A stretch of 64,000 nucleotides of DNA from Streptomyces sp. NBC_01217. Its GTDB lineage: Bacteria; Actinomycetota; Actinomycetes; Streptomycetales; Streptomycetaceae. The stretch is taken from NCBI RefSeq assembly GCF_035994185.1, contig NZ_CP108538.1, positions 2,914,001 to 2,978,000 of the forward strand, in the 5' to 3' direction. The notes under the pieces were generated by a model. The model ran no database searches and had not been told where the DNA came from. It saw only the letters and a list, made by a program, of their open reading frames with translations. This document shows positions 41,832 through 50,965 of the stretch, one piece after another (within the stretch, counting starts at the first letter, position 1; each line of letters begins with the position of its first letter). The position numbers were made by a program, and so were the translations under genes.

Positions 41832-42185
41832 TCAGCCCGCCGTCACGCTGACCCGCAGAGTGCCGTCGGGACCGGCGAGCAGGACCGGTGTGTCCGGGCC
41901 GCCCAGGTCGCGTACGGCGGCGCGGTCCGCGTCCGAGGGGGTCTGCGCCTCGGAGACGACCGCGGCCGCCTCCAGCGAGGTGGCACCGCTGGCCACGGCC
42001 ATCGCCACGGCGGTCTGCAACGCGCTGAGCTGAAGCGACTCCAGGCGCACTGTGCCGGCGACATAGGTGCGTCCGGTCTCGTCCCGCACGGCGGCGCCCT
42101 CCGGGACGCCGTTGCGGGCGCGGGCGCTGCGGGCCAGCGTGACGATCTTGCGGTCCTCGGGGCCGAGGTCGGTGCTCTCAGTCAT
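41832..42185 (-). CDS. Cytidine-deaminase-like protein lacking the zinc motifs
   Basis: A 117-residue protein with the length and layout of a small cytidine deaminase (VTLARSARARNGVPEGAAVRDETGRTYVAGTVRLESLQLSALQTAVAMAVASGA). The catalytic HAE and PCxxC zinc motifs are absent: LSALQTAVAMA stands where the His-Ala-Glu helix should be, and the second motif region reads SDADRAAVRDLGG. It is probably a catalytically dead homologue with a binding or structural role. ATG 42185 is used. It sits upstream of era in the conserved ybeY-era neighbourhood, here followed by surface-protein remnants. Confidence 0.72.
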   Translation of the reverse strand: MTESTDLGPEDRKIVTLARSARARNGVPEGAAVRDETGRTYVAGTVRLESLQLSALQTAVAMAVASGATSLEAAAVVSEAQTPSDADRAAVRDLGGPDTPVLLAGPDGTLRVSVTAG

Positions 42186-42240
42186 GTGCCGAGCATACGA
42201 AGCGGGGGGCCTGTTCCCCGCCCCGCCCCTTCCCGTGACC

Positions 42241-42300
42241 GGGGCTCCGCCCCGGACCCCGCGCCTCAAACGCCGGCGAGGCTGGATTTTGCCCCGTCGC
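42241..42300. repeat. Recurrent streptomycete intergenic motif
   Basis: GGGGCTCCGCCCCGGACCCC followed by CGCCTCAAACGCCGGCGAGGCTGGATTTT. It combines a GGGGC-TCC-GCCCC hairpin with the TCAAACGCCGGCGAGGCTG core seen in many streptomycete intergenic regions. Related copies in this window are at 28715, ~50875-50960 and 60870-60917. Confidence 0.55.
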
Positions 42301-42312
42301 GGAGCCCCCGGA

Positions 42313-42666
42313 CTACGCCCGGTCCAGCCGTAGGCGTGCCGACTTCGGAAGTCCCGCCACCACCAGGTCGTAGGAGTCCTCGATCAGCTCACGGAGCACC
42401 CGGTCCGGCACCCCGGACGCCGTCACCGTGTTCCAGTGCCGCTTGTTCATGTGCCAGCCCGGGACCACCGCGTCGTACTCCTCCCGCAGCCGCACCGCCT
42501 CGTCCGGATCGCACTTGAGGTTCACCGTCAGCGGGCGCGCGTCCAGCGTGCTGAGGGCGAACATCTTGCCGAGCACCTTGAAAACGGATGTCTCCGGCCC
42601 GAACGGGAACTCCTCGACGCTCGCGTTGAAGTCCAGACAGAACGCCCTCAGTTGCTGCGGAGTCAC
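42313..42666 (-). CDS. MmcQ/YjbR-family protein
   Basis: A 117-residue protein of the MmcQ/YjbR fold. [37 protein letters not shown] and LKCDPDEAVRLREEYDAVVPGWHMNKRHWNTV are the expected family motifs, ending in ELIEDSYDLVVAGLPK. The fold has a DNA-binding-like surface, but function is not established. Its GTG overlaps the stop of the CBS-domain gene by 4 nt (GTGA), so it is translationally coupled to it. Confidence 0.88.
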   Translation of the reverse strand: MTPQQLRAFCLDFNASVEEFPFGPETSVFKVLGKMFALSTLDARPLTVNLKCDPDEAVRLREEYDAVVPGWHMNKRHWNTVTASGVPDRVLRELIEDSYDLVVAGLPKSARLRLDRA

Positions 42667-43955
42667 CCCGCGCCCACCCCCTCCGGTCCCACGGGCTCCA
42701 CCAGCACCGTGACGATCTTGTTCCGGCGTCCCGCCGGGGATTCCGCCGTCAGCCGCAGGCGTCGGCCGTCGGGCAGGTCGACGGTCGAGGACGCCCCGGC
42801 GATCGGCACCCGGCCCAACGCCTTCGCGAGCAGTCCGCCGACCGTTTCCACGTCCTCGTCGTCGTACTCGTCGAGGCCGAACAGTTCCCCGAGGTCGCCG
42901 ATGTCCAGGCGCGCGGTCACCCGGAAGCAGCCGTTCTCCAGCGCCTGGACGGGCGGGAGTTCGCGGTCGTACTCGTCGGTGATCTCGCCGACGATCTCTT
43001 CGAGGATGTCCTCGATGGTGACGATGCCCGCCGTGCCGCCGTACTCGTCGATCACGACGGCGACATGGCTGCGGTCCTGCTGCATCTCGCGCAGCAGATC
43101 ACCGGCGTTCTTCGTGTCGGGCACGAACGCCGCGGGCCGCATCGCCGTGGAGACCAGATCGGCCTCCGACTCGCGGTTGATGTGCGTCTTGCGGACCAGG
43201 TCCTTGAGATACACGATGCCGACGATGTCGTCCTCGTTCTCCCCCGTGACGGGGATGCGCGAGAAGCCGGAGCGCAACGCCAGGGTCAGCGCCTGCCGGA
43301 TCGTCTTGTAGCGCTCGATGCAGACCAGGTCGGTCCGCGGCACCATGACCTCGCGCACGAGCGTGTCACCGAGCTCGAAGACGGAGTGCACCATGCGGCG
43401 CTCCTCGTCCTCGATCAGCGACTCCTGCTCGGCGAGGTCGACCATCGCCCGCAGTTCGGCCTCGCTGGCGAACGGTCCCTTGCGAAACCCCTTGCCCGGG
43501 GTCAGCGCGTTGCCGATGAGGATCAGCAGCTGCGGGATCGGGCCCATGATCCTGGCCAGCGGCAGCAGGACGTACGCCGCTGCCGTGGCCGTGTTCAGCG
43601 GGTGCTGGCGGCCGATGGTCCGCGGCGACACACCGATGGCGACGTAGGAGACGAGGACCATCACGGCCATGGCGACGGCCAGTGCCTCCCAGGTCTCCGG
43701 AATCTCCTTGAGGCAGGCGTACGTGACGAGTACACCGGCCGACATCTCGCAGGCGACCCGCACCAGCAGGGCGACATTGAGGTAGCGGGTCGGATCCGCC
43801 GCGACCTGTGCCAGTTTCTGGCTGCCGCGCCGCCCGGAGCGGACCGCCTCGGCGGCCCGGAAGCTCGACGTACGGGCGATGCCCGCTTCCGCACAGGCCG
43901 CCAGCCAGCCGACGACGACCAGCAGGACGGCGCCCAGGACGAGGGGGACGCTCAC
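42663..43955 (-). CDS. CNNM/HlyC-CorC-type membrane protein with CBS domains
   Basis: A 430-residue protein often annotated hemolysin or CorC-like and linked to magnesium/cobalt handling. The N-terminal ~190 residues contain about three or four hydrophobic helices of the CNNM (DUF21) domain. A paired CBS module then contains [21 protein letters not shown] and [54 protein letters not shown] CorC_HlyC transporter-associated domain ends the protein. It overlaps ybeY by 4 nt upstream and the MmcQ gene downstream. Transport activity is not proven for this family member. Confidence 0.92.
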   Translation of the reverse strand: MSVPLVLGAVLLVVVGWLAACAEAGIARTSSFRAAEAVRSGRRGSQKLAQVAADPTRYLNVALLVRVACEMSAGVLVTYACLKEIPETWEALAVAMAVMVLVSYVAIGVSPRTIGRQHPLNTATAAAYVLLPLARIMGPIPQLLILIGNALTPGKGFRKGPFASEAELRAMVDLAEQESLIEDEERRMVHSVFELGDTLVREVMVPRTDLVCIERYKTIRQALTLALRSGFSRIPVTGENEDDIVGIVYLKDLVRKTHINRESEADLVSTAMRPAAFVPDTKNAGDLLREMQQDRSHVAVVIDEYGGTAGIVTIEDILEEIVGEITDEYDRELPPVQALENGCFRVTARLDIGDLGELFGLDEYDDEDVETVGGLLAKALGRVPIAGASSTVDLPDGRRLRLTAESPAGRRNKIVTVLVEPVGPEGVGAG

Positions 43956-44449
43956 GACACGGTGGGGGCGGGCGACGGACCGGTCAGGCCGCGCTCGGCG
44001 CGCCAGCCGTCGACGATCGCGGCCTGGAGGCCGAACATCTCGGCCTTCTCGTCCGGCTCCTCGTGGTCGTAGCCGAGGAGATGCAGCACTCCGTGGACGG
44101 TGAGGAGCTGGAGCTCCTCGTCCATGGAGTGCTGGGTCTCCGCGTCCTCGCCCTGCTTCTTGGCGACCTCAGGGCAGAGCACGATGTCACCGAGGAGCCC
44201 CTGCGGGGGCTCCTCGTCGTCCTTGGACGGCGGACGGAGTTCGTCCATCGGGAAGGACATGACATCCGTCGGCCCCGGCAGGTCCATCCACTGGATGTGG
44301 AGCTGCTCCATGGCGTCGGTGTCCACCACGATCACCGAGAGTTCGGAGAGGGGGTGGATCCGCATCCGCGCGAGCGCGTAGCGGGCGATGTCGAGGATCG
44401 CCTGCTCGTCGACCTCGGTTCCGGACTCGTTGTTGACGTCGATCGACAT
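43952..44449 (-). CDS. ybeY: Endoribonuclease YbeY, 16S rRNA maturation
   Basis: A 165-residue zinc-dependent endoribonuclease required for 16S rRNA 3' processing and late 70S quality control. The signature [14 protein letters not shown] near residue 118 supplies three histidine ligands. Upstream, [14 protein letters not shown] and [15 protein letters not shown] match the family core. ATG 44449 is used. It overlaps the CBS gene by 4 nt and starts 12 nt after phoH, so the three form one transcription unit. This pairing with phoH and era is widely conserved. Confidence 0.95.
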   Translation of the reverse strand: MSIDVNNESGTEVDEQAILDIARYALARMRIHPLSELSVIVVDTDAMEQLHIQWMDLPGPTDVMSFPMDELRPPSKDDEEPPQGLLGDIVLCPEVAKKQGEDAETQHSMDEELQLLTVHGVLHLLGYDHEEPDEKAEMFGLQAAIVDGWRAERGLTGPSPAPTVS

Positions 44450-44461
44450 GGTGCGCTGCGA

Positions 44462-45544
<1,083 letters not shown>

Positions 45545-45684
45545 GGGCCGGCTCTGTGGCCTGCACATACCTCCCGTTGCAAGGTTCTCGCCAATCGACA
45601 ACCTCTGGATTACCAAGCGTACGACTCCGCACCGACAACGCCGAGGGCTTTTCCGTACGCATTGCGAACACCCGTGCGCAGGGC

Positions 45685-46818
45685 TTACTCCGGGCGGCGG
45701 AACCCGATCGTCGGAACGGCCCTGCGCAGCGGCCACGGCCGGGCGGCCGCGGGCAGCAGCTCCTCCAGGAACGCGTACCGCTGCAGCGCCGCCGGATCCT
45801 GGTCGGCGAGGGTGCGGATCTGCTGCCACCAGGCGGCGATCTCGTCCCAGTCCGGCGCCGACAGCGATCCGCCGAACTCCTGCACCGAGAGCGCCGCGGT
45901 GAGTCCGGCGAAGGCCAGCCGGTCGGCCAGCGGCCAGTCCGCCAGGGTGCCGGTGACGAATCCGGCGACGAAGACATCGCCCGCCCCGGTCGGGTCCAGG
46001 GCCTCGACCTCGATCGCGGGCACCACGGCGCTCGCCCCGGTCGCCGCGTCCACCGCGTACGCGCCCTCCGCGCCCAGGGTGACCACGGCGAGCGGCACCC
46101 GCTCGGCCAGCGCATGGGCGGCGGCGCGCGGGCAGTCGGTACGGGTGTAGCGCATCGCCTCCTCGGCGTTGGGGAGGAATGCCTGGCAGTGCTCCAGGTC
46201 GGTCAGGGCGTCCAGGTCCCAGCGGCCCGTCTCGTCCCAGCCGACGTCGGCGAAGATCCGGGCGCCGTTCCTGGCCGCCTTGGCGACCCAGGGCTCGCTG
46301 CGGCCGGGTGCGAGCGAGGCGATGGCGGCCCGGGCGCGCGGCGGGCACCTCGGGAACGCGGCGTCCTCGGCGGAGACCGCGGCGCCGGGGCGGCCCACCG
46401 GGCCCGGGGCCTCGTGGCCGTGCGAGACCATCGTCCGCTCGCCCTCGTACGCCATGGAGACGGTCACCGGCGAGTGCCAGCCGGGGACGGTGTGCGACAT
46501 GGACAGGTCGATGCCCTCGCCCTGTTCCAGGGCGTCCCAGCAGTACTCCCCGTAGTGGTCGTCGCCGAACGCCGCGGCCAGTGAGGTGTGCAGTCCCAGC
46601 CGGGCCAGCGCGGTGGCCATGTTGGCGACCCCGCCGGGGCTTGACCCCATGCCGCGCGCCCAGGACTCGGTGCCGCGCACCGGGGCGCTGTCCAGGCCGG
46701 TGAAGATGATGTCGAGGAAGACCGTGCCGGTGAGGAAGACGTCGCAGTCCGGGTCCTGCGGGGCCCGCAGCCCGTCCAGTGGGTCGATGGGGTCGATGCC
46801 TGGAATGTCCGTGCTCAC
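45685..46818 (-). CDS. PfkB-family carbohydrate kinase
   Basis: A 377-residue ribokinase-type sugar or nucleoside kinase. The N-terminal signature is GGVANMATALARLG near residue 60, and the C-terminal signature DPTGAGDVFVAGFVTGTLADWPLADRLAFA near residue 285 contains the catalytic Asp and anion hole. The N-terminal VFLTGTVFLDIIFTG is typical. Unlike most members it has an internal insert around residues 135-165 (HEAPGPVGRPGAAVSAEDAAF). The substrate is unknown. It begins at ATG 46818 upstream of phoH and is probably transcribed separately. Confidence 0.88.
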   Translation of the reverse strand: MSTDIPGIDPIDPLDGLRAPQDPDCDVFLTGTVFLDIIFTGLDSAPVRGTESWARGMGSSPGGVANMATALARLGLHTSLAAAFGDDHYGEYCWDALEQGEGIDLSMSHTVPGWHSPVTVSMAYEGERTMVSHGHEAPGPVGRPGAAVSAEDAAFPRCPPRARAAIASLAPGRSEPWVAKAARNGARIFADVGWDETGRWDLDALTDLEHCQAFLPNAEEAMRYTRTDCPRAAAHALAERVPLAVVTLGAEGAYAVDAATGASAVVPAIEVEALDPTGAGDVFVAGFVTGTLADWPLADRLAFAGLTAALSVQEFGGSLSAPDWDEIAAWWQQIRTLADQDPAALQRYAFLEELLPAAARPWPLRRAVPTIGFRRPE

Positions 46819-47161
46819 CTTGCACTCCCCGGTCGTGGCAGATCTGGCCAGTGTGCCCGATTCGCCCCCGTAACCGGAGGGTCGGCGCCGTCACTCCCAA
46901 AGGGCCAGCGGCGACCCTGCACATGCAGACCCTGACCTGCGCGAACGCCCGCTACTACCCGCACGGCCAGAGAGCAAACATATACGTGTCCCAGATCACA
47001 TGGGGGCGGGTTTCGGCCAACTGGAAGCAGTTGATACAAATTGGCCCGGCGAGCCCGTGGGCATCAGTTGCCGACGCGTGCCCCGTCTCCCGCATCACCC
47101 TCCCCCTGCCTTGCCCTCCCCTGCCTTCTTCGCCTCCTTCGGCATGTCTTCAGGAACGCCC
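46819..47161. other. Divergent intergenic region between the kinase and the MFS gene
   Basis: No gene is supported in these 343 nt. They hold the promoters of the kinase (minus) and the MFS permease (plus). CAACTG-GAAG-CAGTTG (47018-47033) is a perfect 6-bp-arm dyad overlapping TTGATACAAATTG. It looks like a repressor site in front of the permease gene. Confidence 0.5.
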
Positions 47162-48520
47162 ATGTCCTCGCGCCCTCGCGCCGCGTGGCCCCTGGTCGCC
47201 GTGTTCACCGCCGGTTACCTCGCCGCCTATCTGCTCCCCACCGTCGTCGGGCGGCTCTCCGTCCATCTGGGCCTCAGTACGGCCCAGGCCGGTCTCGTGG
47301 GCAGCGCCCTCCTGCTGTGCTCGGCGAGCGCCGGGTTCACGCTGGCGGGCCGGATCGAGACGTACGGGCCGCGAAGGCCGGCCCGGATCGGACTGGTGCT
47401 GATCGTGGCGGGGTACGGCTGCGCCGCACTGGCGGGCTCCGTGCCGCTGGTGGTCCTGGGCGCGATGACCGGCGGCTTCGGCTCCGGTACGGCGACCGCG
47501 GTGGCCGCGGCGGGCATCGCCGCCCAGCGCGATCCGCACCGGACCTCCTCGCTCGGGCTGCTCAGCGTCTCCGCGACGGCGGGCGCCCTCTATCTGACGA
47601 TCCCGCACCTCGGCGGCGGCCACCGGCTGCCGTTCGCCTCGATCGCCCTGGTCGCGCTGCTCGTCTGGCCCGCCACCGCGCGGCTCGGCGGCTCCGTGCC
47701 GGGCAGCCTCGCGTCCTCCGTCGCGGGCCGGCTGCCGCACCGCCGTTCCGGACTGGTGCTGGCGGGCGGCATGCTCGTCTGGTCCATGGCGCAGAACGCG
47801 CTGTGGGGCGTCAGCGGCCGGATCGGTGTGGTCCAGGCCGGTCTCTCCGAGGTCACCGTCGGCGCGGTGTTCGCCGTCGCGCTCGGTGCGGGCCTGCTCG
47901 GGGTGACGGGTGCCGGGGTGCTGGGCGCACGGCTCGGCCGGGCGGTGCCGATCGGCCTGGGCACCGTGATCATCGCGGTGAGCATCGTGCTCAGCTCGTC
48001 GGCCGGGAATCTCGGTACGTTCGCGACCGGCGAGATCCTGTGGAACACCGTCTACCCGGTGGTCCTGTCGTATCTGATCGGCCTGGCCGCCTCCCTGGAC
48101 GTACGCGGCCGCTGGGCGGTCCTCGCGGGCTCCGCCTCCTCCGTCGGGGTGGCCTGCGGACCGGTCCTCGGCAGTGTGCTGTCCGAGCAGGCCGGTTACC
48201 CGGTCATGGGCCTGGTCCTGGGCGCCGTCACGCTGCTGGTCGCGGCCCCCGTCACGGCCGTCGCCCTGCACACCGGTGGCCGTCCGCTGGTGCCGGGCTC
48301 GGTGCGCCGCAGAGGTGGCGCACCGGCCGCGCTGCTCGCCGTGACCACCGCAGCGGTGCCCGGCGCCGTGCCCGAGGTCGGCGCGCCCGAGCAGGCCGTC
48401 ACGGAGATCAGACCGCCCGCGCTGCGCCGCAGGCGCCCGGTCCGGAACGCGTTCCGGACGGCCGGCCCGCCGGGCGGTGCCGGTCAGTCGAACGCGTACG
48501 CCTCGACCTCGGCCAGATAG
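47162..48520 (+). CDS. MFS permease, 12-TM
   Basis: A 452-residue membrane transporter with about 12 hydrophobic helices; the last 60 residues are a polar, Arg-rich cytoplasmic tail. The N-terminal half shows VGRLSVHLGLSTAQAGLVGSALLLCSASAGF and the loop 2-3 region GRIETYGPRRPARIGL in place of the classic DRxGRR motif. The substrate is unknown. ATG 47162 follows AGGAA by 6 nt; an in-frame ATG six codons upstream is possible. Its last 37 nt overlap the adenine-deaminase-like gene on the other strand. A dyad upstream suggests control by a repressor. Confidence 0.82.
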   Translation: MSSRPRAAWPLVAVFTAGYLAAYLLPTVVGRLSVHLGLSTAQAGLVGSALLLCSASAGFTLAGRIETYGPRRPARIGLVLIVAGYGCAALAGSVPLVVLGAMTGGFGSGTATAVAAAGIAAQRDPHRTSSLGLLSVSATAGALYLTIPHLGGGHRLPFASIALVALLVWPATARLGGSVPGSLASSVAGRLPHRRSGLVLAGGMLVWSMAQNALWGVSGRIGVVQAGLSEVTVGAVFAVALGAGLLGVTGAGVLGARLGRAVPIGLGTVIIAVSIVLSSSAGNLGTFATGEILWNTVYPVVLSYLIGLAASLDVRGRWAVLAGSASSVGVACGPVLGSVLSEQAGYPVMGLVLGAVTLLVAAPVTAVALHTGGRPLVPGSVRRRGGAPAALLAVTTAAVPGAVPEVGAPEQAVTEIRPPALRRRRPVRNAFRTAGPPGGAGQSNAYASTSAR

Positions 48521-49476
48521 CGCGCCCTGCGCTCCTCTTCGTGGTCGAGGAAGGCCGCCTCGAAGGAGTTGCGGGCCAGTGTCCGAAGCTGCTCGCGGTC
48601 CAGGCCGAGCGCCTCGTGGACGGCGTGGAAGGTGTCCCCGACGTATCCGCCGAAGTAGGCGGGGTCGTCGGAGTTCACCGTGCAGAGCAGCCCGGCGGCC
48701 ATCATGTCCCGCAGCGGGTGCTGCTCCAGGGTGTCGATGGCGCGCAGCCGTACGTTGGACAGCGGGCAGAGCGTGAGCGGCACCCGGTCGGCGACGAGCC
48801 GCTTCACCAGGTCCGGGTCCTCCATGCAGCGCAGCCCGTGGTCGATGCGCTCGGCCCCGAGCACGTCGAGCGCCTCCCGGATGTACTCGGCAGGGCCCTC
48901 CTCGCCCGCGTGGGCGACCTTGCGCAGCCCGAGCGCCCCGGCCGCCTCGTACACCTCACGGAACTTGACGGGCGGATGCCCGACCTCCGCCGAGTCGAGG
49001 CCGACCGCGCTGATCCGGTGCAGATACGGCTTCGCGGCCTCCAGGGTCGAAAGCGCCGACTCGGCCGACCGGTCGCGCAGGAAGCACATGATCAGCTGGG
49101 TGGAGATGCCGTGCTTCTCCTCGCTGCGGTCCAGCGCCCGGCCGAGCCCCTCGACGACGGTGCCGATCGGGACGCCGCGGGCGGTGTGCGCCTGCGGGTC
49201 GAAGAAGATCTCCGCGTGCCGTACGCCCTGCGCGGCGGCGCGGGTGAGGTACGCGTCGGCCAGTTCCTCGAAGTCCTCCTCGGTCCGGAGCACCGCCATC
49301 AGGGCGTAGTACAGATCGAGGAAGCTCTGCAGATCGTCGAAGAGGTAGGCGGTACGCAACTCTTCGGTGTTCGCGTACGGCAGCTCCACGCCGTTGCGTG
49401 CGGCGAGCGCGAAGGCCAGCTCGGGTTCGAGGGTTCCTTCGATGTGGAGGTGGAGTTCGGCTTTGGGGAGGTGCAC
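48484..49476 (-). CDS. Adenosine/adenine deaminase family amidohydrolase
   Basis: A 330-residue metal-dependent hydrolase that deaminates purines. Zinc ligands are HLHIEG (His9, His11), a His in VAHAGEEGPAEY (with the catalytic Glu next to it) and the Asp in TVNSDDPAYFGGYV. The SDDPAYFGGY motif is typical of the adenine deaminase branch rather than adenosine deaminases, so free adenine to hypoxanthine is the likelier reaction. ERIDHGLR and PLTLCPLSNVRL fit both. GTG 49476 is the start. Its 3' end overlaps the MFS gene on the opposite strand. Confidence 0.88.
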   Translation of the reverse strand: MHLPKAELHLHIEGTLEPELAFALAARNGVELPYANTEELRTAYLFDDLQSFLDLYYALMAVLRTEEDFEELADAYLTRAAAQGVRHAEIFFDPQAHTARGVPIGTVVEGLGRALDRSEEKHGISTQLIMCFLRDRSAESALSTLEAAKPYLHRISAVGLDSAEVGHPPVKFREVYEAAGALGLRKVAHAGEEGPAEYIREALDVLGAERIDHGLRCMEDPDLVKRLVADRVPLTLCPLSNVRLRAIDTLEQHPLRDMMAAGLLCTVNSDDPAYFGGYVGDTFHAVHEALGLDREQLRTLARNSFEAAFLDHEEERRARYLAEVEAYAFD

Positions 49477-49527
49477 GGGTCTTTCACGCTCACAAGTGGT
49501 GGTGCTGATGTGTGGTGCTGATCTGTT

Positions 49528-50436
49528 TCAGAGGTGCCGGGTGGGCACGGGCACGCGGCCGAGGTCGCGGGCGACGGTCAGTTCGCCCTCGAACCCCGCG
49601 GCGCGGGCCTGGCTCTCGAAGACGGCCGGGTCGTCGTACCGCTGCGAGAAGTGCGTCAGCACGAGATGCCGTACGCCCGCGTCCCGGGCCACCCGGGCCG
49701 CCTGGCCGGCGGTCAGATGGCCGTGGTCGGCGGCGAGTCGTTCGTCCTCGTCGAGGAAGGTCGACTCGATGACCAGCAGGTCGCAACCCTCGGCGAGCAC
49801 GTGCACGCCGTCGCAGAGCCTTGTGTCCATGATGAACGCGAACCGCTGGCCGCGCCTGCGCTCGGAGACGTCGTCGAGCGTGACGCCGCCGAGGGCGCCC
49901 TCGCGCTGGATCCGGCCGACGTCCGGCCCCTTGATGCCGTGCTCGGCCAGCTTCGCGGGCAGCATGCGGCGCCCGTCGGGCTCGACGAGCCGGTAGCCGT
50001 ACGACTCGACGGGGTGCGAGAGCCGGTGGCTGCTGAGCGTGTACGCGTCCGTGGTGGCGAGGACCCCGTCGGCGGCGACCGGGGCCTCGGTCAGCTCGAC
50101 GGACTCGCGGTAGGCGGTCGCGTACCGCAGCCGCTCGAAGAAGTGCTGTCCGCTCGCCGGGTAGTGCGCGGTGACCGGGTGCGGGACCTGGTCGAGGTTG
50201 ATCCGCTGGATCACCCCGGCCAGGCCCAGCGAGTGGTCGCCATGGAAGTGCGTGACGCAGATCCGGTCGATGTCGTGCGCGGCGACACCGGCCCGCAGCA
50301 TCTGGCGCTGGGTGCCCTCGCCCGGGTCGAAGAGGATGCCATCGCCGTCCCAGCGGAGCAGATAGCCGTTGTGATTGCGGTGCCTGGTCGGGACCTGGCT
50401 GGCGGTGCCGAGGACCACGAGTTCACGTACGGACAC
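49528..50436 (-). CDS. rnz: Ribonuclease Z (tRNA 3' endonuclease)
   Basis: A 302-residue metallo-beta-lactamase-fold endonuclease that trims the 3' end of pre-t[26 protein letters not shown] starts the fold, and [14 protein letters not shown] is a family signature. The zinc motif is [13 protein letters not shown] near residue 62, followed by [15 protein letters not shown] and VLTHFSQRY for the remaining ligands. GTG 50436 is chosen; upstream codons are not conserved. It lies 20 nt downstream of the HIT gene on the same strand. Confidence 0.93.
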   Translation of the reverse strand: MSVRELVVLGTASQVPTRHRNHNGYLLRWDGDGILFDPGEGTQRQMLRAGVAAHDIDRICVTHFHGDHSLGLAGVIQRINLDQVPHPVTAHYPASGQHFFERLRYATAYRESVELTEAPVAADGVLATTDAYTLSSHRLSHPVESYGYRLVEPDGRRMLPAKLAEHGIKGPDVGRIQREGALGGVTLDDVSERRRGQRFAFIMDTRLCDGVHVLAEGCDLLVIESTFLDEDERLAADHGHLTAGQAARVARDAGVRHLVLTHFSQRYDDPAVFESQARAAGFEGELTVARDLGRVPVPTRHL

Positions 50437-50455
50437 GGTGTGCGATCGCCTGTTT

Positions 50456-50815
50456 CTAGCCGGGGGGCCACTGCAGTCCGCGGCCGCCCAGGACATGGGC
50501 GTGCGCGTGGAAGACGGTCTGGCCGGCGCCGGAGCCGGTGTTGAAGACGACCCGGTAGCCGCTGTCCACGATCTTCTCCTCGGCGGCGACGTGCCCGGCC
50601 TCGCGCAGTATGTCGGCGGCGATCCCCGGCTCGGCGGCGGCGAGGGAGGCGGCGTCGGGGTGGTGGACGCGGGGGATCACGAGCACATGGGTGGGGGCCT
50701 GGGGGTTTATGTCCCGGAAGGCGACGGTGGTTTCGGTCTCCCGGACGATGGTCGCCGGGATCTCACCCGAGACGATCTTGCAGAACAGGCAGTCGGGCTG
50801 CGGTTCTCCCGCCAT
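50456..50815 (-). CDS. HIT-family nucleotide hydrolase
   Basis: A 119-residue histidine-triad protein of the HinT group, which hydrolyses nucleoside phosphoramidates and acyl-AMPs. It begins [18 protein letters not shown] with CxxC, has [17 protein letters not shown], and ends with the triad HAHAHVLGG where the middle His is the nucleophile. ATG 50815 gives the usual N-terminus. It sits directly upstream of rnz. Confidence 0.94.
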   Translation of the reverse strand: MAGEPQPDCLFCKIVSGEIPATIVRETETTVAFRDINPQAPTHVLVIPRVHHPDAASLAAAEPGIAADILREAGHVAAEEKIVDSGYRVVFNTGSGAGQTVFHAHAHVLGGRGLQWPPG

Positions 50816-50965
50816 GGGCTGGCTCCTCGGTCGGTGGTGATCGTTGTACGGCATGCTATCGGGGCGCCTGTGCGGGGCTCCGCGCCCGGCACGATCGAGC
50901 CCCTCCGGCGACTGAGAAGCGGGGGTCCGGGGCAGCAGAGCCCCCGAACCCCCGGCACCCGCCTC

